Under the pieces are notes generated by a model, which ran no database searches, was not told the origin of the DNA, and saw only the letters and a list, made by a program, of their open reading frames with translations. Below are positions 26,424-34,533 of a DNA stretch of 64,000 nt, one piece after another. How positions within the stretch are numbered: position 1 is the stretch's first letter; every line of letters begins with the position of its first letter. Made by a program: the position numbers and the translations under genes. The DNA comes from an uncultured Eggerthellaceae bacterium (GTDB taxonomy: Bacteria; Actinomycetota; Coriobacteriia; Coriobacteriales; Eggerthellaceae), in assembly GCA_947650915.1 (NCBI GenBank), contig CANSWY010000001.1, positions 62,001 through 126,000 on the forward strand, given 5' to 3'.

Positions 26424-26580
26424 GCAGAAGAGCATGCCCCCTAGACTGCTCTTTGCTGCACCATGCAGGAGCTGGGACCCCTTGATGCACGGCAGCTCAA
26501 GCGTTCCATCCTCATCCTGGCTCCCGCCTTCTTTCAGGCTGATGCGCCCGCGCCCCCACGCGGCGCATCAGCGCTTTTTT
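26424..26580 (+). ncRNA. Predicted short transcript or attenuated leader
   Basis: A transcript starting 12 bases after the -12 position of the sigma-54-like site would run to the terminator ending at 26580, giving about 157 nt. It contains further potential pairings (GAGCAG near 26422 with CTGCTC near 26447). It could be a small RNA or the leader of the activator mRNA. This is a prediction from signals alone. Confidence 0.3.
26538..26580 (+). terminator. Rho-independent terminator ahead of the activator gene
   Basis: GCTGATGCG (26538-26546) pairs with CGCATCAGC (26564-26572); additional C/G pairs extend the stem inward. It is followed by GC and six T residues (26575-26580). The orientation is plus-strand, yet no protein-coding gene on this strand ends before it, so it must end a leader or small RNA. 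Confidence 0.72.
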
Positions 26581-26709
26581 GCAGAAGGCGTTGCTCCGGA
26601 GCGGCTCTTTGATGCGGCGCTCTTCTCGGCGTGAGACGGCGCGGGGAAAACAAGGTATCTTGTCTCGGTGCAACCGATGCAGGATCTGCCACGGAGGGGA
26701 GACCGGACA

Positions 26710-28920
26710 ATGAATGCATACGGATCCGATGTGCACCAGATCGTGGCCATGAATCTGACAGGAGACGTTCTCAGCAACAAGAAGGAATGGGAGGGCATTG
26801 CTTCTGCGCGCCGAGATTTCATCGAACGGGGCGTCCTTCCCGGTGTTGAAGGATGGTCGAGGCCCGAGGTGGTGGATTCGTGGGCGCGTTGCCTGGAGAT
26901 GGGGATCGATCCTGAAGCATCCAGGTTGGCGAATCCGCTCTCTGATGCTGATTTCGCAGAGGTCATGGACATCTACGCCGATCTCATAGAAGCAGCACGC
27001 CCGCTCATCGGCATCATCGACGATCTGGGCCTTTCCAATGACTACATCTTCGAATTGGTGAGCCGCAACGGGGTCACTGTCTTGAAGACGGGCAACATGG
27101 ACCTGCATCAGATCGTGGCCAAGCGGAGCTCCATGAACGAGTCCACTATGGGCACCAATGCGCACACGCTGTGCATGAAATACGCCAGACCCATGCAGCT
27201 GGTGGGAGTGGAGCATTTCTGCAGCGCGCTGCATGGCATCGCAGCCATCGCGGCGCCGGTGTTCGACAAGAACGGCTTGGTGGTGGCTTCCATGCTCCTG
27301 ACCCAACCGTTGCCCGATGAGCCGTGGACCCCTGAATACCGGAAGCTGCTCTCGCATGCACTGGGGTTCATCACCTCCATCTGTTCCGCACTGGAGCACC
27401 AGATGAGCTTCCAGGACAGCCTCATCCGCATCGCGGATGTGGATGAGCGCTTGGAGGCAGCAGAAGCCTCTGGTAAGCGTGCGCGCCATGTGCTGGACAT
27501 CGCCATCGGTTCGAGCGATGATCCCATCCTCGTGCTGGATTCCTCAGGTCTCATCCAGCATGCCAGCCCTGAAGCGGTGCATCTGCTGCGCACCACCATG
27601 GCGGATGTGGTGGGACGCCCGGTCGATTCCGTTCTGGGCCTTGAGTGGCCTGAAGCGTTCGAGCCGCTGATGAAGAGCCAGGGGGTAGAGGTGACGACGA
27701 AAGCGGCCTCGAAGGTGCTGGGCGTGCGCGGCAATGCGGTCCGCAACGGTGCCGGGGAGGCGCTGGACGGTTTCGTGGCGCGCATCTCGGAGGTGCAAGA
27801 GCCCAAGGCTTCGTCATCCGGGCGGTCGGGGGAAGTTGCTACCATCACGTTCGACGACATCCTGGGCACCAGCCTGGCCATCCGTGAAACCGTGTCCTTG
27901 GCGCATCGTTACGCCATGACAGCGGAGAACGTCCTCATCATCGGCGAAAGCGGTACGGGCAAGGAATACTTTGCGCAAGCCATCCATAATGCTTCCCGTC
28001 CTGCAGGCCCTTTCATGTCGGTCAACTGCGCCGCCATCCCGCCGCGGCTCATTGAAAGCGAGCTGTTCGGATATGAGAGCGGCGCGTTCACGGGGGCCGA
28101 CCGTGCAGGGAAGCCCGGCAAGATAGAGTTGGCCCAAGGCGGCACGCTCTTTTTGGACGAGATAGGGGACATGCCGCTTGAGCTGCAAGCCACGCTTTTG
28201 CGTGTGCTGGAGAACAAGAGCGTGATGCGCTTGGGCGGCAAGTCGTATCGCAAGGTTGATTTCCGCGTAGTGGCTGCCACCAACAGGAGCCTGGCCCGGA
28301 TGGTGGAGGAAGGGGCGTTCCGCGAGGATCTGCTGTACCGCCTCTCCATCCTGACCGTCAACATCCCGCCCTTGCGCATGCGTACGGGGGACACGATGTT
28401 CTTCGCCTATTACTATCTGAACGAATGCCGCCGCAAGGCGCACGAAGGGCCCGTGAAGTTCAAGCCAGAGGTGGAGCGCCTCTTGAGCGAGTTCCCCTGG
28501 CCGGGCAATGTGCGCCAGATCAAGAACGCTATCTATTCGGCATTCTATGCAGCGGTGGGCGAGGAGATAGGCACTGCCGATCTGCCGCAGTATCTGCGCG
28601 ATGGCAACAGTGCCCCGTTCGCGGATTTCAAGGGGCTGTCCTACGGTGCGAAGTACACTCCGGAGGGCGTGAAGATCGAAGAACGGGGCGTCTTGAACGA
28701 TGAGCCTGTTCCTGAGCAGACGCTCTCCCAAGGAAACGCCGTGGAGAAGCCGGGCGCTTTGCGCATCCCTGAAGAGATGCTGCGCATGGATGCGGTGGAG
28801 GAATCCGCCATCCGTCTGGCCCTCACCTATGCGCAGGGCAATGTGGCGAAAGCCGCGGAGATCTTGCAGATCAGTAAAGCCACGCTCTATCGGAAGATCA
28901 AGGAATACAAACTGAAATAG
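26710..28920 (+). CDS. Sigma-54-dependent activator, AcoR-like (GAF-PAS-AAA+-Fis HTH)
   Basis: A 736-aa enhancer-binding protein. The N-terminal sensor (residues about 30-240) resembles the GAF-type region of AcoR/DhaR activators, then comes a PAS-like segment (about 260-350). The AAA+ domain has Walker A GESGTGKE (412-419), the sigma-54 contact loop GAFTGA (458-463) and Walker B TLFLDEIGDMP. A Fis-type helix-turn-helix (NVAKAAEILQISKATLYRKIKEYKLK) ends it. No phosphoreceiver is present, so a small molecule probably signals through GAF/PAS. The ATG at 26710 follows GGAGGGGAG. It lies just before the molybdoenzyme operon, its probable target. Confidence 0.93.
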   Translation: MNAYGSDVHQIVAMNLTGDVLSNKKEWEGIASARRDFIERGVLPGVEGWSRPEVVDSWARCLEMGIDPEASRLANPLSDADFAEVMDIYADLIEAARPLIGIIDDLGLSNDYIFELVSRNGVTVLKTGNMDLHQIVAKRSSMNESTMGTNAHTLCMKYARPMQLVGVEHFCSALHGIAAIAAPVFDKNGLVVASMLLTQPLPDEPWTPEYRKLLSHALGFITSICSALEHQMSFQDSLIRIADVDERLEAAEASGKRARHVLDIAIGSSDDPILVLDSSGLIQHASPEAVHLLRTTMADVVGRPVDSVLGLEWPEAFEPLMKSQGVEVTTKAASKVLGVRGNAVRNGAGEALDGFVARISEVQEPKASSSGRSGEVATITFDDILGTSLAIRETVSLAHRYAMTAENVLIIGESGTGKEYFAQAIHNASRPAGPFMSVNCAAIPPRLIESELFGYESGAFTGADRAGKPGKIELAQGGTLFLDEIGDMPLELQATLLRVLENKSVMRLGGKSYRKVDFRVVAATNRSLARMVEEGAFREDLLYRLSILTVNIPPLRMRTGDTMFFAYYYLNECRRKAHEGPVKFKPEVERLLSEFPWPGNVRQIKNAIYSAFYAAVGEEIGTADLPQYLRDGNSAPFADFKGLSYGAKYTPEGVKIEERGVLNDEPVPEQTLSQGNAVEKPGALRIPEEMLRMDAVEESAIRLALTYAQGNVAKAAEILQISKATLYRKIKEYKLK

Positions 28921-28975
28921 CCCGTCTGTATGTACGAAAGGGATGCCCCAAATCGCACAGAGCGAAAGGCTGTCC

Positions 28976-29075
28976 GCATGTGCAGAAGGGACGTCCCAAA
29001 TTGCACATAGGAATAGATGACGCGCACGCAAGCGGTCGTCCTATGTGCAATTTGGAACGTCCCTTCTGCACATGC
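28976..29075. repeat. GGGACGTCCC-core compound inverted repeat, copy 2
   Basis: Arms of 37 bp (28976-29012 and 29039-29075) are inverted copies with a single mismatch around a 26-bp loop. As in copy 1 the left arm has GGGACGTCCC and the right arm GGAACGTCCC. A degenerate piece (28936-28960) precedes it. It lies between the activator's stop codon and the sigma-54-like site of the next operon, a place where it could insulate or terminate. Confidence 0.88.
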
Positions 29076-29220
29076 CTGGGCAGCTTCGATGCAAAATGAA
29101 ACGCGTTCGATCGTTTGCTTCGCATTATGAGAACGCTTCTGGCCATGCAGTTCGCAGGCCTTCAACGAAAAGCCCAGAACAGATGCGGTTTCCGAACGCC
29201 CTTCCAACGTGATGCCGAAT

Positions 29221-29236
29221 TGGCACGCTTCTTTCA
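29221..29236 (+). promoter_or_regulatory. Sigma-54-like promoter site 2 (molybdoenzyme operon)
   Basis: TGGCACGCTTCTTTCA differs from site 1 at a single base and shares the downstream ACTCATGG. It keeps the -24 consensus and has TTTCA at -12. The predicted start is near 29247, about 79 bp before the first gene. The leader then contains a small hairpin (GCGGATA 29253-29259 with TATCCGC 29267-29273). The 405-bp gap 28921-29325 contains only this, the repeat and no other gene. Confidence 0.6.
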
Positions 29237-29325
29237 ACTCATGGAGACAAGCGCGGATACCAGCCTTATCCGCAACTGTTTTCGAGTCCGGCAGAAGGCG
29301 TCGGACCCCATGAGAGGAGGAAGCA

Positions 29326-29499
29326 ATGACGGAGAAGGAGAGGAAGGATCTGGATAGGGATTTCCAGCAGAATCGCAAGGACGCGAAGATGGCTGATCCA
29401 GAGAAGAACAAGCAGGCCTGGCAGCAAAAAGCCCAGGACGCCTCTGGTCGCGACTGGACGAAGCCGTTCCGCCCGACGTTGAAAGACGGAGAGGTCTAG
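29326..29499 (+). CDS. Small charged protein leading the molybdoenzyme operon
   Basis: A 57-aa protein, rich in Lys, Asp, Gln and Arg, with no Cys and no hydrophobic stretch (start TEKERKDLDRDFQQNRKD, end PFRPTLKDGEV). GAGGAGG lies directly upstream of the ATG. It is the first gene after the sigma-54-like promoter and is 39 bp before the molybdoenzyme gene. I do not recognise it. It could be a chaperone or a small subunit for the enzyme; nothing in the sequence decides. Confidence 0.75.
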   Translation: MTEKERKDLDRDFQQNRKDAKMADPEKNKQAWQQKAQDASGRDWTKPFRPTLKDGEV

Positions 29500-29538
29500 G
29501 AATCCCCAGAAGACTGAAGAGTCAGGAGTAAAGAAGCT

Positions 29539-31893
29539 ATGGTTACGAACGCTAAGCTTGGAAACGAACTGGAAGGCGTCAATAAAGACGTCTACAAAAC
29601 AGACTGGCAATGGCAGGAAGGCGAATACACGGTCACCCGCACCAACATGTGGACCGCGCCGGGTTGCCACAACGGCTGTTCTGTCCTGTACTACACCAAG
29701 GACAACAAGGTGGAGAAGATCGAAGGCGACCCGCTGTCTCCGTACAACCAGGGCCGTCTTTGCATGCGCTGCCTTGACGTGGTGGAGACGTTCTACCATC
29801 CCGACCGCCTGAAGTACCCGCTGAAGCGCGTGGGTGAGCGCGGCGAGAACAAGTGGGAGCGCATCACGTGGGACGAGGCCTACGATGACATCGTGGAGCA
29901 CGTGCGCGAGATTCAGGAGAAGTGGGGCCCTGAGGCCATCGTCTCCATGCAGGGCACCGGCCGCAACATCTGTTGGCAGACCCCGTATTTGAGCTATGCA
30001 GGCTTCGGCAGCCCGAACTTCGTGCTGGGCTTCCTCTCAGGCGACGCATGCTATCTGCCCCGCACCACCATCGGCCACTGCTTCATGGGCGATTTCTTCG
30101 TGGCTGACATGTCCCAGCACCTTGAGAAGCGCTATGACGATCCGGAGTACGTGTATCCGGAATACATCCTGAATGTGGGCAACAACGCGCTGGTCTCCAA
30201 CGGTGACGGCTTCTTTGGCCACTGGATCGTGGATGTCATGAAGCAAGGCGGCACGAAGCTGATCGTGCTTGACCCCTCTTGCACGTGGCTCGCCTCCAAG
30301 GCTGAGTACTGGCTGCAGGTCCGTCCCGGCACGGATGCGGCAGTTGTCATCGCCATGCTGAACACCATCATCGAAGAGGATCTCTACGATCACGACTTCG
30401 TCGAGAACTGGTGCTATGGCTTCGAAGAGCTGGCAGAGCGCTGCAAGGAATACCCGGCTGAGCTTGCTGCCGAGATCTCTGGCGTTGATGCTGAGCTCAT
30501 CCGCCAGGCTGCCCGCGCCTTCGCTGGTGCGAACCCTGGCACCATCCAGTGGGGCCTCAAGGTGGACCAGACGGTCTGCGGCATCCCGCTGGCCCAGGCG
30601 CTCCTGTCCATGGGTGCCATCTGTGGCGACATCGACGTTCCTGGCGGCATGATGATCCCGCGTTGCGCCTACGATATCCCGGATTCCTACGGCTGCGGCA
30701 TGTGGAACCTCTCTGACGAGATGCTGGGCAAGATGCTGGGCGTTGAGACCTCTCCGTTGCACGCGCTCGGCTTTGACCCCACGGCCAACGGCGACACGGT
30801 CCTCCAGGCCATCGAGACGGATGAGCCCTATCCCATCAAGATGCTGTTCATCCAGTCCACCAACCCCATCGCCAACATGGCTGCTGACGCTCCGCGCGTG
30901 TATCGTGCCATGAAGAGCGTGTACTACAACGTGGTGGTGGATGTCTTCATGACCCCTACGGCCATTGCGTGCGCTGACATCGTCCTTCCTTGCGGCATGT
31001 CCTCTGAGCGCAACTCCGCTCGTGTGTGGTGGTGGCCGCTGCGCTCCATCGTCAAGGTGTCCGACTACGAAGAGGCGAAGTCCGATGAGCAGATCATCCT
31101 TGAGCTGGGCAAGCGCCTCAATCCCAGGCTCTTCCCGTGGGAGAACGATACCGAGCTCATGACCTGGTGGATCCAGTCCGGCAACCGCTTCCATGCTGGT
31201 TGGCCGCACAAGACCGACGAGACGTTCCCGGAGCTGTGCGAGAAGGTCATCGACTGGCCGGACGACTGGGCTTACCGCAAGTACGAGCTGGGCTGGCTGC
31301 GCGACGACGGACAGCCGGGCTTCAACACCAACACCGGCAAGTGTGAGCTGTTCAACACGCTGTTCGACGCCTGGGGCTTCGATCCGATGCCGTACTACGA
31401 AGAGCCGCCTGAGAGCCCCGTCTCCACGCCGGATCTGTTCAAGGAATACCCGTTCGTGCTGACCACCGGTGCTCGCACCTGGGAGTACTTCCACTCCGAG
31501 GAGCGCATGGTGCCGCGTCTGCGCGAATCCCATCCCGATCCGCTGACCGATCTGCATCCGGACACCGCTGCCAGCATCGGCGTGTGCGAAGGCGACTGGA
31601 TCTGGGTGGAGAACATGCGCGGCAAGTGCAAGCAGCGCGTGCGCATCAACCCCTCGCTCAAGCCGGACACCGTCCGCTCCGAGCACGGCTGGTGGTTCCC
31701 GGAGACCGAAGGCGCTGAACCGAACCTCTTCGGTGTGTTCGACTCCAACATCAACAACCTCACCGTGCAGGGCGTCACCGGTCCTACGCTCTATGGTGCG
31801 CCTTACGCGAACCAGATCTGCAAGATTTATCCGGTCACGAAGGAGAACGACTGCTCGCCGAGCGACATCGTGACTCGTCAGGGAGGATTCTAA
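29539..31893 (+). CDS. Molybdopterin (Mo/W-bisPGD) oxidoreductase, acetylene hydratase/catechol dehydroxylase-like
   Basis: A 784-aa catalytic subunit of the DMSO reductase superfamily. The N-terminal Fe-S region has Cys43, Cys47, Cys75 and Cys78 (PGCHNGC, GRLCMRC), followed by the usual HPDRLKYPLKR and WDEAYDDI. Cys171 in GDACYLPR is the best candidate metal ligand. The middle part has the cofactor-binding DPSCTWLASKA and GTDAAVVIAMLN; the C-terminal domain has LTTGARTWEYFHSEERM. There is no twin-arginine signal, so it is probably cytoplasmic. Context (ferredoxin subunit, MFS transporters) fits enzymes that dehydroxylate catechols or transform other aromatics. The substrate is unknown. Confidence 0.9.
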   Translation: MVTNAKLGNELEGVNKDVYKTDWQWQEGEYTVTRTNMWTAPGCHNGCSVLYYTKDNKVEKIEGDPLSPYNQGRLCMRCLDVVETFYHPDRLKYPLKRVGERGENKWERITWDEAYDDIVEHVREIQEKWGPEAIVSMQGTGRNICWQTPYLSYAGFGSPNFVLGFLSGDACYLPRTTIGHCFMGDFFVADMSQHLEKRYDDPEYVYPEYILNVGNNALVSNGDGFFGHWIVDVMKQGGTKLIVLDPSCTWLASKAEYWLQVRPGTDAAVVIAMLNTIIEEDLYDHDFVENWCYGFEELAERCKEYPAELAAEISGVDAELIRQAARAFAGANPGTIQWGLKVDQTVCGIPLAQALLSMGAICGDIDVPGGMMIPRCAYDIPDSYGCGMWNLSDEMLGKMLGVETSPLHALGFDPTANGDTVLQAIETDEPYPIKMLFIQSTNPIANMAADAPRVYRAMKSVYYNVVVDVFMTPTAIACADIVLPCGMSSERNSARVWWWPLRSIVKVSDYEEAKSDEQIILELGKRLNPRLFPWENDTELMTWWIQSGNRFHAGWPHKTDETFPELCEKVIDWPDDWAYRKYELGWLRDDGQPGFNTNTGKCELFNTLFDAWGFDPMPYYEEPPESPVSTPDLFKEYPFVLTTGARTWEYFHSEERMVPRLRESHPDPLTDLHPDTAASIGVCEGDWIWVENMRGKCKQRVRINPSLKPDTVRSEHGWWFPETEGAEPNLFGVFDSNINNLTVQGVTGPTLYGAPYANQICKIYPVTKENDCSPSDIVTRQGGF

Positions 31894-31894
31894 G

Positions 31895-32239
31895 ATGGCT
31901 GAGAAGTACGGACTCTTCATCGATTACACCTGGTGCACCGCCTGCCGCTCCTGCGTTATGGCCTGCAAGGTGGAGCATGGCTGGAAGGCGGGCGAAGCGA
32001 ACGGGATCGTCCTGTTCGAAGATGGCCCGACCATGATGGCGAACGGCAAGTACGAGTACAACAACCTGCCCGTGTTCACGTCCCAGTGCGACCTGTGCGC
32101 TGACCGCACGGCCATGGGGAAGCTCCCCACCTGCGTGCACCACTGCCAGTCCGCGTGCATGAAGTACGGCACGGTGGATGAGCTGGCAGAGCTCGTCAAG
32201 GAAACGCCCCGCTCATGGCTGTACGTGCCTGAGCAGTAA
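31895..32239 (+). CDS. Ferredoxin-like electron-transfer subunit, two [4Fe-4S] clusters
   Basis: A 114-aa protein related to the Fe-S subunits of molybdopterin enzymes but about half the size of DmsB. Cys14, 17, 20 and 24 form CX2CX2CX3C; Cys65, 68, 80 and 84 (with Cys88 nearby) form the second set. It should pass electrons to the large subunit just upstream. GGGAGG precedes the ATG, 1 bp after the previous stop. There is no membrane anchor gene, so the partner donor is soluble or unknown. Confidence 0.92.
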   Translation: MAEKYGLFIDYTWCTACRSCVMACKVEHGWKAGEANGIVLFEDGPTMMANGKYEYNNLPVFTSQCDLCADRTAMGKLPTCVHHCQSACMKYGTVDELAELVKETPRSWLYVPEQ

Positions 32240-32248
32240 AGCTTGATC

Positions 32249-32302
32249 CCTTGCGGGCTGGTGGCTGAGCCGCTGGTCCGCAAGGACCCTCGGATAGTTT
32301 TT
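32249..32302 (+). terminator. Intra-operon hairpin with trailing T-run
   Basis: CCTTGCGG (32249-32256) pairs with CCGCAAGG (32278-32285). A run of five T follows after 11 bases, too far for a standard terminator. It may attenuate or stabilise the mRNA between the enzyme genes and the zinc-ribbon genes. Confidence 0.35.
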
Positions 32303-32313
32303 AAGGAGACGCT

Positions 32314-32577
32314 ATGTGCTTCAGACCAGCAGCTTCAGTGACCATCGTCAAATGCCTTGAGTGCGACACCTTCAACAAGCCCACCGACGCCACCTGCAAG
32401 AAGTGCGGCGCGGATCTGGCTGCTTCCAAGAAGGCGGCCGAAGATGCCATCGCAGCGACCACGCCTGCCGCTCCGGCTGAGATCTCTCTCAAGCCGAAGG
32501 GGCTCGACGACGCCCCTGCGGCTCCGGGCGCGCCTGCTGCCCCGAGCGCTCCCAAGGCGCCTGGCGCTCCTCAGTGA
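32314..32577 (+). CDS. Zinc-ribbon protein with Ala/Pro-rich tail
   Basis: An 87-aa protein. Cys14-X2-Cys17 and Cys28-X2-Cys31 form a zinc ribbon (CLECDTFNKPTDATCKKC). After a short Ala/Lys helix, the last 30 residues are low-complexity Ala/Pro (APAAPGAPAAPSAPKAPG). AAGGAG precedes the ATG. Function unknown; its place inside the molybdoenzyme operon suggests a role with that enzyme, for example in assembly or electron transfer. Confidence 0.72.
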   Translation: MCFRPAASVTIVKCLECDTFNKPTDATCKKCGADLAASKKAAEDAIAATTPAAPAEISLKPKGLDDAPAAPGAPAAPSAPKAPGAPQ

Positions 32578-32642
32578 GAACGTCAGATTGATGCGTGATC
32601 GGCGCATCTGCACCCTTTCGCTTGAGTTGAAAGGAAGATGAG

Positions 32643-32978
32643 ATGCCGAATTGCAGAACATGCAGTCCTTGGTGTCAGCGTTGCCATAAGAAGGCGGAGT
32701 TCAAGTTTCCCGTCGAGTGCCCCGATTGCGGTTGGTACAACCCCTACGAGCGCGAAGCGTGCGCGAAATGCGGGCGGAAGCTCGAACACGATGACACCAA
32801 GGCGGTCACGCATCTGAATGCTGAAGTCAAGAAAGCATGCTTTTTCTGCACTCCCTTCGAGAAGCCGCTGTGCGGCGATTGTTTGAAAGAGGGACGCACC
32901 AAGATCTGCCCCTCATGCAATGGTTACGTCCTAGGGAGCAGGAAGACATGCAGGAAATGCGGATACGAATTCGAGTGA
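32643..32978 (+). CDS. Multi-zinc-ribbon protein with 16 cysteines
   Basis: A 111-aa protein with eight CXXC or CX3C pairs: Cys4/7, 11/14, 26/29, 40/43, 66/69, 77/80, 89/92 and 103/106. These could make up to four zinc ribbons or rubredoxin-like knuckles. GAAAGGAAG precedes the ATG. It is not a recognised family to me. Together with the smaller zinc-ribbon gene 65 bp upstream it is the distinctive extra content of this operon. Confidence 0.78.
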   Translation: MPNCRTCSPWCQRCHKKAEFKFPVECPDCGWYNPYEREACAKCGRKLEHDDTKAVTHLNAEVKKACFFCTPFEKPLCGDCLKEGRTKICPSCNGYVLGSRKTCRKCGYEFE

Positions 32979-33100
32979 TGACCCGCATTTCCCTTTGACT
33001 TGAGCCTACCTTGATCCATAAGGCAGGCTGCGGCGGACATTCTACAAGAAGCCCTAGATCTCCTACAAAGAACACTTGTGGTCGAGAAGGGACATGGGAT

Positions 33101-34384
33101 ATGTCTAACAAGCAAAAAACGACAACCACTGCATGGTTGATCGTGATCATCGCGTTTCTGGGCGGTCTGGCCTTGGCCAGTGCGCAGAACAAGGTTCCAC
33201 CTGTCATCGACGTGGTCATGTTGGACTTCGGTATCGGCGAGACCGATGCGGGCTGGCTGACCTCAGTATTCACCATCATGGGCATGATCACTGCCCTGCC
33301 AGCATCTTGGCTTCTCCAGCGCTTGGGTGCCAAGAAGATCGGCGTCATATCCTTGGCGTGCTGCGCCATCGGTTGCGCCATCGGCGCATTCTGCACTGAA
33401 TTCTGGCAGCTGCTCCTCACCCGCATCATCGAAGGTGTGGGTGTGGGCATGATCGCCGTGGTCGGGCCTGCCATCATCGCCATGTGGTTCCCCGCTGAGA
33501 AGCGCGGCTTCCCCATGGGCGTGTGGGGCTCTTGGATGATGGCTTCCCAGACGTTGTTGTTCTTCTTCGGCGGCGGCATCGCCGCGAACTGGGGATGGCA
33601 GGGCGTGTGGTGGTTCGTGTTCATCCTCTGCGTCATCGCTCTGGTGCTGTACCAGTGGAAGGTAAAAGAGCCGGATGGGGATATGCCGAACTATGCAGAA
33701 GGCGAAGATCCTGAGGAGTTCCACTTCGGAGAGGGCTTCAAGTCCGGCTCCACCTGGGTGCTCACGGCAGCCGGTTTGATCTTCTGCTTCTGCTGCTTCG
33801 GGTTCGCCACCTACATATCGCTCTATTGGGCGCAGGAGTTCTTCGGCGGTGACATGAACCAGTCCAACTGGTGGGTCTCCGTCATGTATGCGCTGGAGGT
33901 GCCCATTGTCATCCTGTTGGGTTGGGTGATGAACCATATCAAGCTGGGGAACAGGCGCTTCATGGGTGTCATCGGCTTCGCGCTATATACCTTCATCCTG
34001 TTCTTCTGCTTCAGGATGGATGATCCGGCGCTCCTGCTCCCGTTCATCATCATCTACCCGTTCCTGGAAGGCGCCATCCCCACGGCCTACTGGACGCTGG
34101 TGGCGTCAACTGCCAAGAAGCCTGAGTATGCGGGCACGTCCATCGGCATCCTGAACGTGGGCCTGAACATCGGCACGCTCCTCGGGCCTCCGATCACCGG
34201 GTTCTTCATTGAGAATTACGGATGGGCTGCTGCCACCGTGCCGCTGGCCATCGCCTCCATCGTGGGCGCCATCCTCTTCTTCTTCGTGAAGACGTACTAC
34301 CACGGCCATTCTGAAGGGGTCATGACGAAGGAAGAGCAGGAGATCATGGCGAAGCAGCAGGCTGAGCTCGCTGCGAAGAGCTGA
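33101..34384 (+). CDS. MFS transporter 1 of the molybdoenzyme locus
   Basis: A 427-aa major facilitator with twelve predicted helices. The MFS loop motif is degenerate (QRLGAKKIGVIS), followed by RIIEGVGVGMIAVVGPAIIAMWFPAEKRGFPMGVW, which resembles NarK/OFA-type carriers of organic or inorganic anions. I chose the ATG at 33101, after GAAGGG, rather than 33011. It probably imports the enzyme's substrate or exports its product. It is homologous over its length to the next transporter. Confidence 0.9.
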   Translation: MSNKQKTTTTAWLIVIIAFLGGLALASAQNKVPPVIDVVMLDFGIGETDAGWLTSVFTIMGMITALPASWLLQRLGAKKIGVISLACCAIGCAIGAFCTEFWQLLLTRIIEGVGVGMIAVVGPAIIAMWFPAEKRGFPMGVWGSWMMASQTLLFFFGGGIAANWGWQGVWWFVFILCVIALVLYQWKVKEPDGDMPNYAEGEDPEEFHFGEGFKSGSTWVLTAAGLIFCFCCFGFATYISLYWAQEFFGGDMNQSNWWVSVMYALEVPIVILLGWVMNHIKLGNRRFMGVIGFALYTFILFFCFRMDDPALLLPFIIIYPFLEGAIPTAYWTLVASTAKKPEYAGTSIGILNVGLNIGTLLGPPITGFFIENYGWAAATVPLAIASIVGAILFFFVKTYYHGHSEGVMTKEEQEIMAKQQAELAAKS

Positions 34385-34533
34385 CCTGCTGAGAAGGAAT
34401 GCAAGAGAGGGCTGGATCGGGCAGAGGAAGCGAGCGCGCCTCCTCTGCCTGCGTTCAGGCCCCTGAGACATCGAGCCTGCTGGATGCATCCGTGGGATGC
34501 GGACGGAGACTGGCTCGGATGCGAGGTTGTGAG

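Noticed and set aside
26392-26634. 80-codon plus-strand ORF between the sigma-54-like site and the activator
   Set aside because: It begins inside the promoter-like site, would not be fully included in its transcript, and runs through the terminator hairpin; no ribosome site.
30037-31920. 627-codon minus-strand open frame
   Set aside because: Complete shadow of the molybdoenzyme gene, no motifs, unlikely composition.
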